In this document: positions 53,143 to 61,488 of the stretch, one piece after another
Numbering within the stretch: position 1 is the stretch's first letter
Layout: the number at the start of each line of letters is the position of its first letter
NCBI RefSeq assembly: GCF_012927165.1
Contig: NZ_JABBGA010000002.1
Location: forward strand, 334,844 to 398,843
Source of the DNA: Zoogloea dura
GTDB lineage: Bacteria > Pseudomonadota > Gammaproteobacteria > Burkholderiales > Rhodocyclaceae
Reading direction: 5' to 3'
DNA: 64,000 nucleotides
The notes under the pieces: model-generated
What the model saw: only the letters and a program-made list of their open reading frames with translations
Databases searched by the model: none
What the model was told of the DNA's origin: nothing
Translations under genes and position numbers: made by a program

Positions 53143-55173
53143 ATGTCTTCTTCGCGTAACGTCAAGCCGCCCGTCTTCAACTCCCTGACTGGCGCGATTC
53201 GCGCGCTGGCCATGGACGCCGTCCAGAAAGCCAACTCCGGCCACCCCGGTGCCCCCATGGGCATGGCCGAAATCGCCGAGGTGCTGTGGCGTCGCCACCT
53301 GCGCCACAACCCGGCGAATCCCCAGTGGGCCGACCGCGACCGCTTCGTTCAGTCCAACGGCCACGGCTCGATGCTGATCTACGCCCTGCTGCACCTCACC
53401 GGCTACGATCTGTCCATCGACGACCTCAAGAACTTCCGCCAGTTGCACAGCCGGACCCCGGGCCACCCGGAGGTCGGCTACACCCCCGGCGTCGAAACCA
53501 CCACCGGCCCCCTCGGCCAGGGCATCACCAACGCAGTCGGCATGGCGCTCGCCGAGAAGATCCTCGCCGCCGACTTCAACCGCCCCGGCCACGAGATCGT
53601 CAACCACAACACCTATGTCTTCCTGGGTGACGGCTGCCTGATGGAAGGCATCTCCCACGAGGCCTGTTCGCTGGCAGGCACCTGGGGCCTGGGCAAGCTG
53701 ATCGCCTTCTACGACGACAACAACATCTCCATCGACGGCCACGTCGAGGGCTGGTTCACCGACGACACCCCCAAGCGCTTCGAGGCCTACGGCTGGCACG
53801 TGGTGCGCGATGTACAGGGCCACGATCCCGAAGCCATCGAGGCCGCCCTCGCTGCCGCCCGGGCCGAGACCGGCCGCCCGTCGCTGATCTGCTGCAAGAC
53901 CATCATCGGCGCCGGCGCCCCCAACAAGCAGGACAGCCACGACGTGCACGGCGCTCCCCTGGGCGCCGCCGAGATCGAGGCCACCCGCGCCCACATCGGC
54001 TGGAATCACCCGGCCTTCGAGATCCCCGCCGACGTCTACGCCGCCTGGGATGCGCGCGCCAAGGGCGCTGCGGCCGAAGCCGAATGGCGCAGCCGTTTTG
54101 CCGCCTACGCCACCGCCTTCCCCGAGCTGGCCGCCGAATTCACCCGCCGCATGGCCGGCGAGCTGCCCGCCGACTGGGCGGCCCACGTGGACGCCGTGCT
54201 GGCCAAGGTCACCGACAAGGGCGAGACCATCGCCACCCGCAAGGCCAGCCAGAACAGCATCGAAGCCTTTGCGCCCAAGCTGCCCGAACTCCTCGGCGGT
54301 TCCGCCGACCTGGCCGGCTCCAACCTGACCCTGTGGTCCGGCGCCAAGGGCGTCAGCAAGACCAGCGGCGGCAACTACGTGTATTACGGGGTGCGCGAGT
54401 TCGGCATGGCTGCCATCGCCAACGGCGTGGCCCTGCACGGCGGCCTGATCCCCTACACCGCCACCTTCCTGATGTTCAGCGAATACGCCCGCAATGCCCT
54501 GCGCATGGCGGCGCTGATGAAGCTGCGCCAGATCTTCGTGTTCACCCACGACTCCATCGGCCTCGGCGAAGATGGCCCGACCCACCAGCCGGTGGAGCAG
54601 ACCGCCACCCTGCGCCTGATTCCCAACATGGACGTCTGGCGCCCCTGCGACACCGCAGAGTCCGCCGTGGCCTGGGCCTCGGCCATCGAGCGCAAGGCCG
54701 GCCCGACCTCCCTCGCCTTCTCGCGCCAGAACCTGCCCTTCCAGGCCCGCAGCACCGCGCAGCTGGCCGACATCCGGCGTGGCGGCTACGTGCTGTCCGA
54801 AGCGGGCACTGCGTCACAGCCGGTCCACCCGCAAGCCGTTATCATAGCGACCGGTTCCGAAGTGGCCCTCGCCATGGCCGCCCAGCAGCAGCTTGCCGAA
54901 GCCGGCATCGCGGTGCGCGTGGTCTCCATGCCCAGCACCAACGTCTTCGACCGCCAGGACGCGGAATACCGCGCCAGCGTGCTGCCCAAGGGTCTGCCCA
55001 GGGTCGCCGTGGAAGCCGGCGTCACCGACGGCTGGCGCAAGTACGTGGGCCTCGAAGGCGAGGTGATCGGTCTCGACCGCTTCGGCGAGTCCGCTCCGGC
55101 CGGCGAGCTGTTCAAGTATTTCGGCATCACCGCCGAGGCCGTCGCCGCCGCGGTGAAGAAGGTCATTGCCTGA
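53143..55173 (+). CDS. tkt: Transketolase
   Basis: 676 residues from ATG 53143 (GAAGG seven bases upstream); an in-frame TTG at 53101 is unlikely. Conserved parts include [20 protein letters not shown], the ThDP site [20 protein letters not shown], and [20 protein letters not shown]. It is ThDP-dependent and moves two-carbon units between sugar phosphates in the pentose phosphate and Calvin pathways. It is followed 90 bases later by gap, with no terminator seen between them. Confidence 0.97.
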   Translation: MSSSRNVKPPVFNSLTGAIRALAMDAVQKANSGHPGAPMGMAEIAEVLWRRHLRHNPANPQWADRDRFVQSNGHGSMLIYALLHLTGYDLSIDDLKNFRQLHSRTPGHPEVGYTPGVETTTGPLGQGITNAVGMALAEKILAADFNRPGHEIVNHNTYVFLGDGCLMEGISHEACSLAGTWGLGKLIAFYDDNNISIDGHVEGWFTDDTPKRFEAYGWHVVRDVQGHDPEAIEAALAAARAETGRPSLICCKTIIGAGAPNKQDSHDVHGAPLGAAEIEATRAHIGWNHPAFEIPADVYAAWDARAKGAAAEAEWRSRFAAYATAFPELAAEFTRRMAGELPADWAAHVDAVLAKVTDKGETIATRKASQNSIEAFAPKLPELLGGSADLAGSNLTLWSGAKGVSKTSGGNYVYYGVREFGMAAIANGVALHGGLIPYTATFLMFSEYARNALRMAALMKLRQIFVFTHDSIGLGEDGPTHQPVEQTATLRLIPNMDVWRPCDTAESAVAWASAIERKAGPTSLAFSRQNLPFQARSTAQLADIRRGGYVLSEAGTASQPVHPQAVIIATGSEVALAMAAQQQLAEAGIAVRVVSMPSTNVFDRQDAEYRASVLPKGLPRVAVEAGVTDGWRKYVGLEGEVIGLDRFGESAPAGELFKYFGITAEAVAAAVKKVIA

Positions 55174-55263
55174 CGCGCCGCCAAGCGCCTCACAGCACGC
55201 GCGGCCCTCTGGCCGCGCCCGCCGAATTTGATTTTGTGTGATTTAGACTAGGGAGAAGAATCG

Positions 55264-56292
55264 ATGAGCATCAAGGTCGCCATCAATGGTTTCGGTCGTA
55301 TCGGCCGCTGTACGCTGCGCGCCATCTACGAGCAGGGTCTGCAGAACGAGTTCGAAGTGGTTGCCATCAATGCCTCCGGCGATCTGGCCACCAACGCCCA
55401 CCTGCTGAAGTACGACACCACCCATGGCCGCTTCGCCACCCCGGTCGAGACCGAAGGCGAAAACATCATCATCATCGATGGCAAGAAGATCCCCTTCTAC
55501 TCCACCAAGGACCCGAAGGGCGTCAACTGGGGTAGCCACGGCGTGGACGTGCTGCTGGAATGCACCGGCGCCTACACCACCAAGGCCAAGGCCCAGGCCC
55601 TGCTCGACCAGGGCGCGAAGCGCGTGCTGATCTCCGCCCCCGGCGGTGACGACGTGGACACCACCATCGTCATGGGTGTGAACGAAGGCGCCCTGAAAGC
55701 CGGCATGACCGTCGTCTCCAACGCCTCCTGCACCACCAACTGCCTGGCCCCGGTCGCCAAGATCCTGGCCGATAGCGTCGGCATCAAGCAGGGCCTGATG
55801 ACCACCATCCACGCCTACACCAACGACCAGGTGACCGTGGACGTCCGCCACAAGGACCTGCGCCGCGCCCGTGCCGCCGCCGCCAACATCATCCCGACCA
55901 AGACCGGCGCCGCCAAGGCCGTCGGCCTGGTGCTGCCGCAACTGGTCGGCAAGGTGGACGGCTTTGCCCTGCGCGTGCCTACCATCAACGTGTCCCTGGT
56001 GGACCTGACCTTCACCGCTGATCGCGCCACCACCAAGGAAGAGATCAACGAGCTGATGACCGCCGCGGCCAACGGCCCCCTGAAGGGCATCCTGGCCGTC
56101 AACACCGAACCGCTGGTGTCCTCCGACTTCAACCACACCACCGTCTCCTCCACCTTCGATGCCACGCAGACCCGCGTCATCAAGGGTGAAGACGGCTCCG
56201 TGCTGGTCAAGGTCCTGGCCTGGTACGACAACGAGTGGGGCTATTCCTGCCGCATGCTCGACGCGGCCCGCGCCTTCGTGGCCGCCCGGTAA
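55264..56292 (+). CDS. gap: Glyceraldehyde-3-phosphate dehydrogenase, type I
   Basis: 342 residues. NAD site [17 protein letters not shown], catalytic cysteine in [20 protein letters not shown], and the C-terminal [26 protein letters not shown] ribosome site stands before the ATG. The nucleotide specificity is not obvious from the short motifs. A terminator follows, then pgk, giving the tkt-gap-pgk order seen in many Betaproteobacteria. Confidence 0.98.
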   Translation: MSIKVAINGFGRIGRCTLRAIYEQGLQNEFEVVAINASGDLATNAHLLKYDTTHGRFATPVETEGENIIIIDGKKIPFYSTKDPKGVNWGSHGVDVLLECTGAYTTKAKAQALLDQGAKRVLISAPGGDDVDTTIVMGVNEGALKAGMTVVSNASCTTNCLAPVAKILADSVGIKQGLMTTIHAYTNDQVTVDVRHKDLRRARAAAANIIPTKTGAAKAVGLVLPQLVGKVDGFALRVPTINVSLVDLTFTADRATTKEEINELMTAAANGPLKGILAVNTEPLVSSDFNHTTVSSTFDATQTRVIKGEDGSVLVKVLAWYDNEWGYSCRMLDAARAFVAAR

Positions 56293-56311
56293 TACCGCCG
56301 TATCGACGCCC

Positions 56312-56331
56312 CGCCCCGTGCGGGGCGTTTT
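56312..56331 (+). terminator. Rho-independent terminator between gap and pgk
   Basis: Perfect 7-base arms CGCCCCG and CGGGGCG with a 2-base loop are followed by TTTT. It sits in the 66-base gap, so pgk expression depends on read-through or its own promoter. Confidence 0.8.
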
Positions 56332-56358
56332 CATTCCGACGACCCGAAGAACATCATC

Positions 56359-57543
56359 ATGCAAGTCAAGAAACTCACCGACCTCGACGTCAAGGGCAAG
56401 AAGGTCTTCATCCGTGCCGACCTCAACGTACCCCAGGACGACGCCGGCAACATCACCGAAGACACCCGCATCCGCGCCTCGATCCCGTCCATCAAGTACG
56501 CCCTCGAAGGCGGCGCGGCGGTCATGGTCACCTCCCATCTGGGCCGTCCGACCGAAGGCGAGCTGAACGCCGATGACAGCCTCGCGCCAGTCGCCGTGCG
56601 CCTGGGCCAGTTGCTGCACAAGCCGGTGCGCCTGATCCAGAACTGGGTGGATGGCGGTTTTGAAGTCACCCCGGGCGAAGTCGTGCTGCTCGAGAACTGC
56701 CGCTGCAACAAGGGCGAGAAGAAGAACAACGAAGAGCTGGCGCGCAAGATGGCGGCCCTCTGCGACATCTACGTGAATGACGCCTTCGGCACCGCCCACC
56801 GGGCCGAAGCCACCACCCATGGCATCGCCCGCTTCGCCCCGGTGGCCTGCGCCGGCATGCTGATGGGCGCCGAGATCGACGCCCTGGGCAAGGCCCTGCA
56901 CGCCCCCGCCCGCCCGCTGGTGGCCATCGTCGGCGGCTCCAAGGTGTCGTCCAAGCTGACCATCCTCAAGTCCCTGGCCGACAAGGTCGACCAGCTGATC
57001 GTCGGCGGCGGCATCGCCAACACCTTCCTGCTGGCCTCCGGCAAGCGCATCGGCGAATCCCTGGCCGAGCCCGACCTGGTAAAGGAAGCCCACGCCATCA
57101 TGGACATCATGAAGGCCCGTGGTGCCGAAGTGCCCCTGCCCACCGACGTGGTGGTGGCCGACGAAGTGTCGGCCCTGGCCCGTGCCAACAAGATCTCCGT
57201 GGATGACGTGGCGGCCCACGACCGCATCCTGGACATCGGCCCGAAGAGTGCGGCCCGCCTCGGCGAGATCATCGCCAATGCCGGCACCATCGTCTGGAAC
57301 GGCCCGGTCGGCGTGTTCGAGCTGCCCCAGTTCGCCGGCGGAACCAAGATGCTGGCCTCCGCCATCGCCCACTCCGAGGCCTTCTCCATCGCCGGCGGCG
57401 GCGACACCCTGGCGGCCATCGCCAAGTTCGACATCGCCGACGACGTGGGCTACATCTCCACCGGTGGCGGCGCCTTCCTGGAGTTCCTCGAAGGCAAGAC
57501 CCTGCCCGCCATCGCCGCCCTGGAAGAGCGCTTCAAGGACTGA
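56359..57543 (+). CDS. pgk: Phosphoglycerate kinase
   Basis: 394 residues. Substrate-binding [20 protein letters not shown] and [20 protein letters not shown], hinge and nucleotide parts [20 protein letters not shown] and [20 protein letters not shown]-terminal [19 protein letters not shown]. It makes ATP and 3-phosphoglycerate from 1,3-bisphosphoglycerate. It is the last gene of the cluster and is followed by a terminator. Confidence 0.98.
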   Translation: MQVKKLTDLDVKGKKVFIRADLNVPQDDAGNITEDTRIRASIPSIKYALEGGAAVMVTSHLGRPTEGELNADDSLAPVAVRLGQLLHKPVRLIQNWVDGGFEVTPGEVVLLENCRCNKGEKKNNEELARKMAALCDIYVNDAFGTAHRAEATTHGIARFAPVACAGMLMGAEIDALGKALHAPARPLVAIVGGSKVSSKLTILKSLADKVDQLIVGGGIANTFLLASGKRIGESLAEPDLVKEAHAIMDIMKARGAEVPLPTDVVVADEVSALARANKISVDDVAAHDRILDIGPKSAARLGEIIANAGTIVWNGPVGVFELPQFAGGTKMLASAIAHSEAFSIAGGGDTLAAIAKFDIADDVGYISTGGGAFLEFLEGKTLPAIAALEERFKD

Positions 57544-57570
57544 GTCCGAGCCCTTTCACGCAGCACCCTG

Positions 57571-57598
57571 AAATGCGGCCTCCGGGCCGCATTTCCCA
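57571..57598 (+). terminator. Hairpin terminator after pgk
   Basis: Perfect 10-base arms AAATGCGGCC and GGCCGCATTT with a 4-base loop, followed by a short, mixed T stretch. A good transcription stop for pgk. Confidence 0.8.
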
Positions 57599-57671
57599 TT
57601 CCGGGCAGAGAAACTCCAGCTTCTTCCCGTGCAGTCGTTATGCTGGGAACAGGCCCTGCGACTCCCCACCC

Positions 57672-58847
57672 ATGCCCGACGCCATGTTCCGACTGGTTGC
57701 CCCGTCCATCGGCTCCACCCCCCGCATCGTTGCGGCGATCGTCCTGTTCGTCGTCTTCGATCTGGTCGCCCTGCTGAGCAACCTGTGGATCGCCGAACAG
57801 GTGGCCCAAGATGCCGTCGCCATCAACCTGGCCGGCCGCCAGCGGATGCTCTCCCAGCAGACCACCAAGGCCCTGCTGCTGGCCACCCGCCCGACCAGCG
57901 GCGAAAGCCCCGAGAATGCCCGGCGGGAGATCAACACCGCCTTCACCCTGTTCGAACAAACCCTGCGGGCCTTCGATGAAGGTGGCGAGGCAACCGGCGG
58001 CGATGGCCATCGCGTGGCCCTGCGGGCCGTCAATGGCGAAGCCGCCCGGATCGTGCAGCGGGCACGCAGCCTCGTCGGGCCTCTCAGCGCGCTGCTCCAC
58101 GACGATCGCGGCCATCTGCCGGGCCGCCTGGAGCCCGCCGCCGACTACCTGGTGCAGCACAACACCGCCATCCTCGACCTGATGAACCAGCTCACCTCGG
58201 TGCTCGAGCATGACTCGGTCAGCCGCACCCGTGACCTGCGCACAATCCAGAGCGGCGCCTTCCTGCTCGCCCTGCTCAACTTCATCGCCCTCGCGCTCGG
58301 CATGATCCGTCGCCATCGCGCAGCGGAAGAGGCCGGCCTGCTCTGGCGCAGCCAGGCACGCCAGGATCCACTGACCGGGATCGCCAATCGCAAGGCTTTC
58401 GAGGAAGGAGCCGAGGCTCTGCTGTTGCGGGCCCGCCAGAACAAGGACAACGGTGCCCTGCTCCTGCTCGACCTGGACGGCTTCAAACCGATCAACGACC
58501 GTTTCGGTCATTCGGCGGGGGATGACATCCTCAAGGCGGTCGCTGGCGCCCTCACCGCAGCGGCGCGGAGCACCGACCTGGTGGCGCGCCTCGGTGGCGA
58601 CGAATTCATCCTCTTGTGTCCCCAGGCTTACAAGGAGATCGATATCGATCCGCTCTGCGAACGCCTCGTCAATGCCATCTCCACGCTACCCACGGCAGAC
58701 CTGCCGGGCTGCCGCCTGGGCGTGAGCATCGGGGTCGCCACCTACCCTGACTGCGGCTATGGCCTGCAGGGGCTGCTGTCCCGCGCCGACAAGGCCATGT
58801 ATGTGGCCAAGGGCGCTGGCGGCAGCCGCTGGCAGCGGGCCGCCTGA
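57672..58847 (+). CDS. PilJ/NIT-like sensor diguanylate cyclase (GGDEF)
   Basis: 391 residues from ATG 57672. N-terminal membrane helix (RIVAAIVLFVVFDLVALLSN), then a periplasmic region starting NLAGRQRMLSQQTTKALLLA, characteristic of PilJ-type and nitrate-sensor-like domains. A second membrane helix (AFLLALLNFIALALGMIRRH) leads to the GGDEF domain: LTGIANRKAFEEGAEALLLR, LDLDGFKPINDRFGHSAGDD, RLGGDEFILL. The active site is intact, so c-di-GMP synthesis is expected. It is transcribed alone and converges with the TPR gene. Confidence 0.92.
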   Translation: MPDAMFRLVAPSIGSTPRIVAAIVLFVVFDLVALLSNLWIAEQVAQDAVAINLAGRQRMLSQQTTKALLLATRPTSGESPENARREINTAFTLFEQTLRAFDEGGEATGGDGHRVALRAVNGEAARIVQRARSLVGPLSALLHDDRGHLPGRLEPAADYLVQHNTAILDLMNQLTSVLEHDSVSRTRDLRTIQSGAFLLALLNFIALALGMIRRHRAAEEAGLLWRSQARQDPLTGIANRKAFEEGAEALLLRARQNKDNGALLLLDLDGFKPINDRFGHSAGDDILKAVAGALTAAARSTDLVARLGGDEFILLCPQAYKEIDIDPLCERLVNAISTLPTADLPGCRLGVSIGVATYPDCGYGLQGLLSRADKAMYVAKGAGGSRWQRAA

Positions 58848-58859
58848 ACCCAGCCCCGC

Positions 58860-60512
58860 TCAGAGCTGGCGTTCGCTGCGGATTTTCCACTCGCCGGCTT
58901 CGCGCACCCATTCCAGGCGCTTGCGGCCGGCATCGCTATAGCTCCCGGACTGATAGCGCTGCTCGAAGTTGACAGCCATCACCTCGCCCTCCGCCTTGAA
59001 GGTCGGGGCGCCGAGTTGCACGCGGATCTCCCCCTTCTTGTCGAGCTTGGCACGGCGGTCAGCCTCCCAGGCGCCGCGGGCCCGATTGTCGGCAGGCACA
59101 AACGCGGCGGCGTAGAAGCTCAGGTAACGCCTGGCATCCTTCGACTCCCAGGCCTGACGCCAGGCCTCCAGGCGGCCAGCCACGGCAACAGCCGGATCCT
59201 CGGCCACCGCTGGACGCACTGCGGTGGGTGCCGCGGGTGCAGGGACCTTGGCAGCCACCGCCGCAGCAGGTACCGGCGCGGAGGAAGGCACCGGAGCCGG
59301 CGCCGGAGCAGCCTGCGGAGCATTCCCAAACTGTGCCAGATGCAGGCGGAACTCACTATTGCCAGGCTCAAGCGCCACGGCCCGCTCAAAGGCCTGACGC
59401 GCGGCGGCCTTGTCGCCCCGCGCCTGCTGGACCAGCCCCAGCGTATCCAGATAGGTTGCCCGGTTCGGCTCCCGCTCGAGTGCCCGGCGGATCATCGCCA
59501 GCGCATCGTCGAGGCCGGTCTTCTGGCCGGCCAGCAGTACCGCTAGATTGTTGGCGACGCGGAAATTGTCGGGCTCGAGCCGCAGTGCCTCCCGGTAAGC
59601 CTTCTCCGCCTCCGCCGGACGCTTTAGACGGTTGAGGGCCTGCCCCAGCAAGGCATGGGGCAGCGCACTCGCCGGAGCCATCGGGATTGCCTTGCGATAG
59701 GCCTCGACGGCGGCCTCGCTACGGCCGAGCAATTGCAGCGCATCGCCGCGGGAGATCATCGCCCCGACAAAATCCTTCTTCGCGGCAAGGGCCTTGTCAA
59801 AGTACTCGAGCGCCCGCTCTGCCTGCCCCTGGCGCTGGGCCACCAGCCCCCGTGCCTGCAACATGCGGGGCTCTGCCGGGTCACGGCGCAGGGCGTCATC
59901 CAGGGGCCGGGCCGCTTCGTCGAGGCGGCCATCGGCCATGTAGGCAAGGGCCAGCTGATACAGGATATCCACCGAATCGGGCTTCTGCTTGAGCGCCTCA
60001 CGCAACAACGTGACAGCCTGCCCCGGCTTGCGCAGGCTGTCGGTATACAGGCTGGCCAGATCCAGTTTGAGTTGCAGCCCCTCCGGGTTGGCTGCAATGG
60101 CTGCCCGGTAACTCTCTTCGGCGGAAGCCGGCAGCCCCTGCTCCACCAGCAGCCGGGCCTGGGCCTGCAGCACCGCGGGCTGGCCCGGCGCCATGGCTAC
60201 GGCACTGGCCATCCAGTCCCGTGCGAGCTTGGCCTTCCCCTGGGAATGACTGATCACGGCCAGACCGAGCATGGCCTCCACCGAGGCGGGATTCTGCCGG
60301 TAGGCCTCGCTGAAGTACTTCTCGGCCTGATCCAGATTGCGGGCTCGCAGCGCGCTTCGGCCCCTGTTGATTGCCTCACTGTCAGGACGGCCGGCGCCCT
60401 CGATGACGGGCAAGGAAGAATTGCCGAGCACCACGTCGGCAGCGGCAGGGGCAAGCTGGAATGCAAGACCGGACCCCATGAACAGGGCCAGGCAGAAACG
60501 ACTCAACTGCAT
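58860..60512 (-). CDS. Secreted TPR-repeat protein with C-terminal NTF2/Cds6-like domain
   Basis: 550 residues. Signal peptide (CLALFMGSGLAFQLAPAAAD), then about ten tetratricopeptide repeats from residue 50 to 390, including LDQAEKYFSEAYRQNPASVE and LDDALAMIRRALEREPNRAT. A Pro/Ala linker follows (AAPAPAPVPSSAPVPAAAV). The end, EAWRQAWESKDARRYLSFYA and NFEQRYQSGSYSDAGRKRLE, resembles the small NTF2-like domain attached to some L,D-transpeptidases and TPR proteins. Probably a periplasmic scaffold, perhaps in surface export or exosortase-linked processes, given the PEP-CTERM gene upstream. No enzyme motif is seen. Confidence 0.87.
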   Translation of the reverse strand: MQLSRFCLALFMGSGLAFQLAPAAADVVLGNSSLPVIEGAGRPDSEAINRGRSALRARNLDQAEKYFSEAYRQNPASVEAMLGLAVISHSQGKAKLARDWMASAVAMAPGQPAVLQAQARLLVEQGLPASAEESYRAAIAANPEGLQLKLDLASLYTDSLRKPGQAVTLLREALKQKPDSVDILYQLALAYMADGRLDEAARPLDDALRRDPAEPRMLQARGLVAQRQGQAERALEYFDKALAAKKDFVGAMISRGDALQLLGRSEAAVEAYRKAIPMAPASALPHALLGQALNRLKRPAEAEKAYREALRLEPDNFRVANNLAVLLAGQKTGLDDALAMIRRALEREPNRATYLDTLGLVQQARGDKAAARQAFERAVALEPGNSEFRLHLAQFGNAPQAAPAPAPVPSSAPVPAAAVAAKVPAPAAPTAVRPAVAEDPAVAVAGRLEAWRQAWESKDARRYLSFYAAAFVPADNRARGAWEADRRAKLDKKGEIRVQLGAPTFKAEGEVMAVNFEQRYQSGSYSDAGRKRLEWVREAGEWKIRSERQL

Positions 60513-60691
60513 GCGAACCTCGGATTGGAAAGCCAGGCAAGGAGACGGAAGCGATCAGAGTGAGCCGGAACCGTCCATGATGGCCGCAAATTCTACAGGG
60601 GGATTTCCGCCCTCCATCCGGCGGTTTTTCAGCCCTTGCGGAAAATGCCCGCGGAGAACGGAAAAAGGGGGTGCCCCCCTTCTCCGCCCTG

Positions 60692-60730
60692 CGAAAAAAC
60701 ACCGGGGGTACCTGCGAAGGCACCACCCGG
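60692..60730 (-). terminator. Rho-independent terminator after PEP-CTERM gene
   Basis: On the minus strand the arms CCGGGTGGTGCC and GGTACCCCCGG pair with one bulge, loop of 6, and TGTTTTTTC follows. A second GC-rich palindrome (AGGGGG/CCCCCCT) lies just beyond at 60666-60680. Confidence 0.78.
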
Positions 60731-60735
60731 ACTCA

Positions 60736-61407
60736 TCAATTCCAGCGACGGCGCAGCGCCACCAGGCTGCCCAGACCAAGCGCCCCCAGCAATGCGGTGC
60801 TCGGCTCGGGCACCTGGTTTCCGCCAGGCACCGCCTGGATCAAGTCCTGGCTGGTCGCATTGTTCCAGGTGGTGAGCAGGTAATTGGCGGTACTCGGGGC
60901 ACCGCTGCGCACCTTGGTCAGCAGCTCATCGGCCACCGCCAGGGCATTGATCTCGACGGCGGACCCGGTATCACCCACCCAGTTCGTGTAGGTGCCGGAG
61001 CTCCGGTTGCTGTCGTCGAGGGTTTCCCAGAGTGCAATCTGAAAACCGGCAACCTGGGCCTGGCTGCCCAGATCAATCGAGGCGTAGCTCTGGTTGAACA
61101 GGGCCTGGGTCGCAGCGGACACCACCGAGCCTGCGGTATAGGGCAGACCGGGCGGCACATAGGCGCCGGCACTCATGTTCTGCAGCAATTCGAAGCAGAA
61201 AGCCAGGAAGGAGGTTCCGGTGGTCTGGTCGTTGACGGTGAAGAGCGTCGCCAGCACATCCTTGCTGCTGCCACTCACGTCCACCGTGAAGGAAGGTGCT
61301 GCCAGATCGGGGGAGATCACGAGATCATTGGCTTGCGCGGAGGCGCTGGCCAGCACGCCGAGAACAGCCATGGCGAAGGCCGGCTTCTTGAGGGAAGTGA
61401 AGTTCAT
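60736..61407 (-). CDS. PEP-CTERM-sorted secreted protein
   Basis: 223 residues from ATG 61407, set by the GGAGA site eight bases upstream; residues before it in frame are not credible. Signal peptide FAMAVLGVLASASAQAND. The body is beta-rich (SFTVDVSGSSKDVLATLFTV, LGSQAQVAGFQIALWETLDD) without a known domain. The C-terminal sorting signal is QVPEPSTALLGALGLGSLVA then RRR, the PEP motif, a membrane helix and basic residues. Exosortase would cleave it near VPEP; no exosortase gene lies in the window. Confidence 0.9.
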   Translation of the reverse strand: MNFTSLKKPAFAMAVLGVLASASAQANDLVISPDLAAPSFTVDVSGSSKDVLATLFTVNDQTTGTSFLAFCFELLQNMSAGAYVPPGLPYTAGSVVSAATQALFNQSYASIDLGSQAQVAGFQIALWETLDDSNRSSGTYTNWVGDTGSAVEINALAVADELLTKVRSGAPSTANYLLTTWNNATSQDLIQAVPGGNQVPEPSTALLGALGLGSLVALRRRWN

Positions 61408-61455
61408 TTTGGTTTTCTCCTGCGGTAAAGGGAACCGGTCATCCGGTTTTTGAAG

Positions 61456-61478
61456 CCGGCCGGAGGGACTCCGGCCGG
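61456..61478 (-). promoter_or_regulatory. Perfect 10-bp hairpin before the PEP-CTERM gene
   Basis: Arms CCGGCCGGAG and CTCCGGCCGG with a 3-base loop lie between the stop of the large SdrD-like gene and the PEP-CTERM gene start. No T-run follows in the transcribed direction, so it is a weak terminator, an mRNA end stabiliser or an attenuator rather than a strong stop. Confidence 0.5.
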
Positions 61479-61488
61479 GCAAGGGGAA

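Noticed and set aside
55243..57372. 709-residue minus-strand frame opposite gap and pgk
   Set aside because: Both plus-strand genes are highly conserved enzymes; the antisense frame is low-complexity and has no start context.
61430..61452. AACCGG/CCGGTT hairpin with T-run near the PEP-CTERM gene start
   Set aside because: It would terminate plus-strand transcription, but no plus-strand gene is there, and the 6-base stem can arise by chance in GC-rich sequence.
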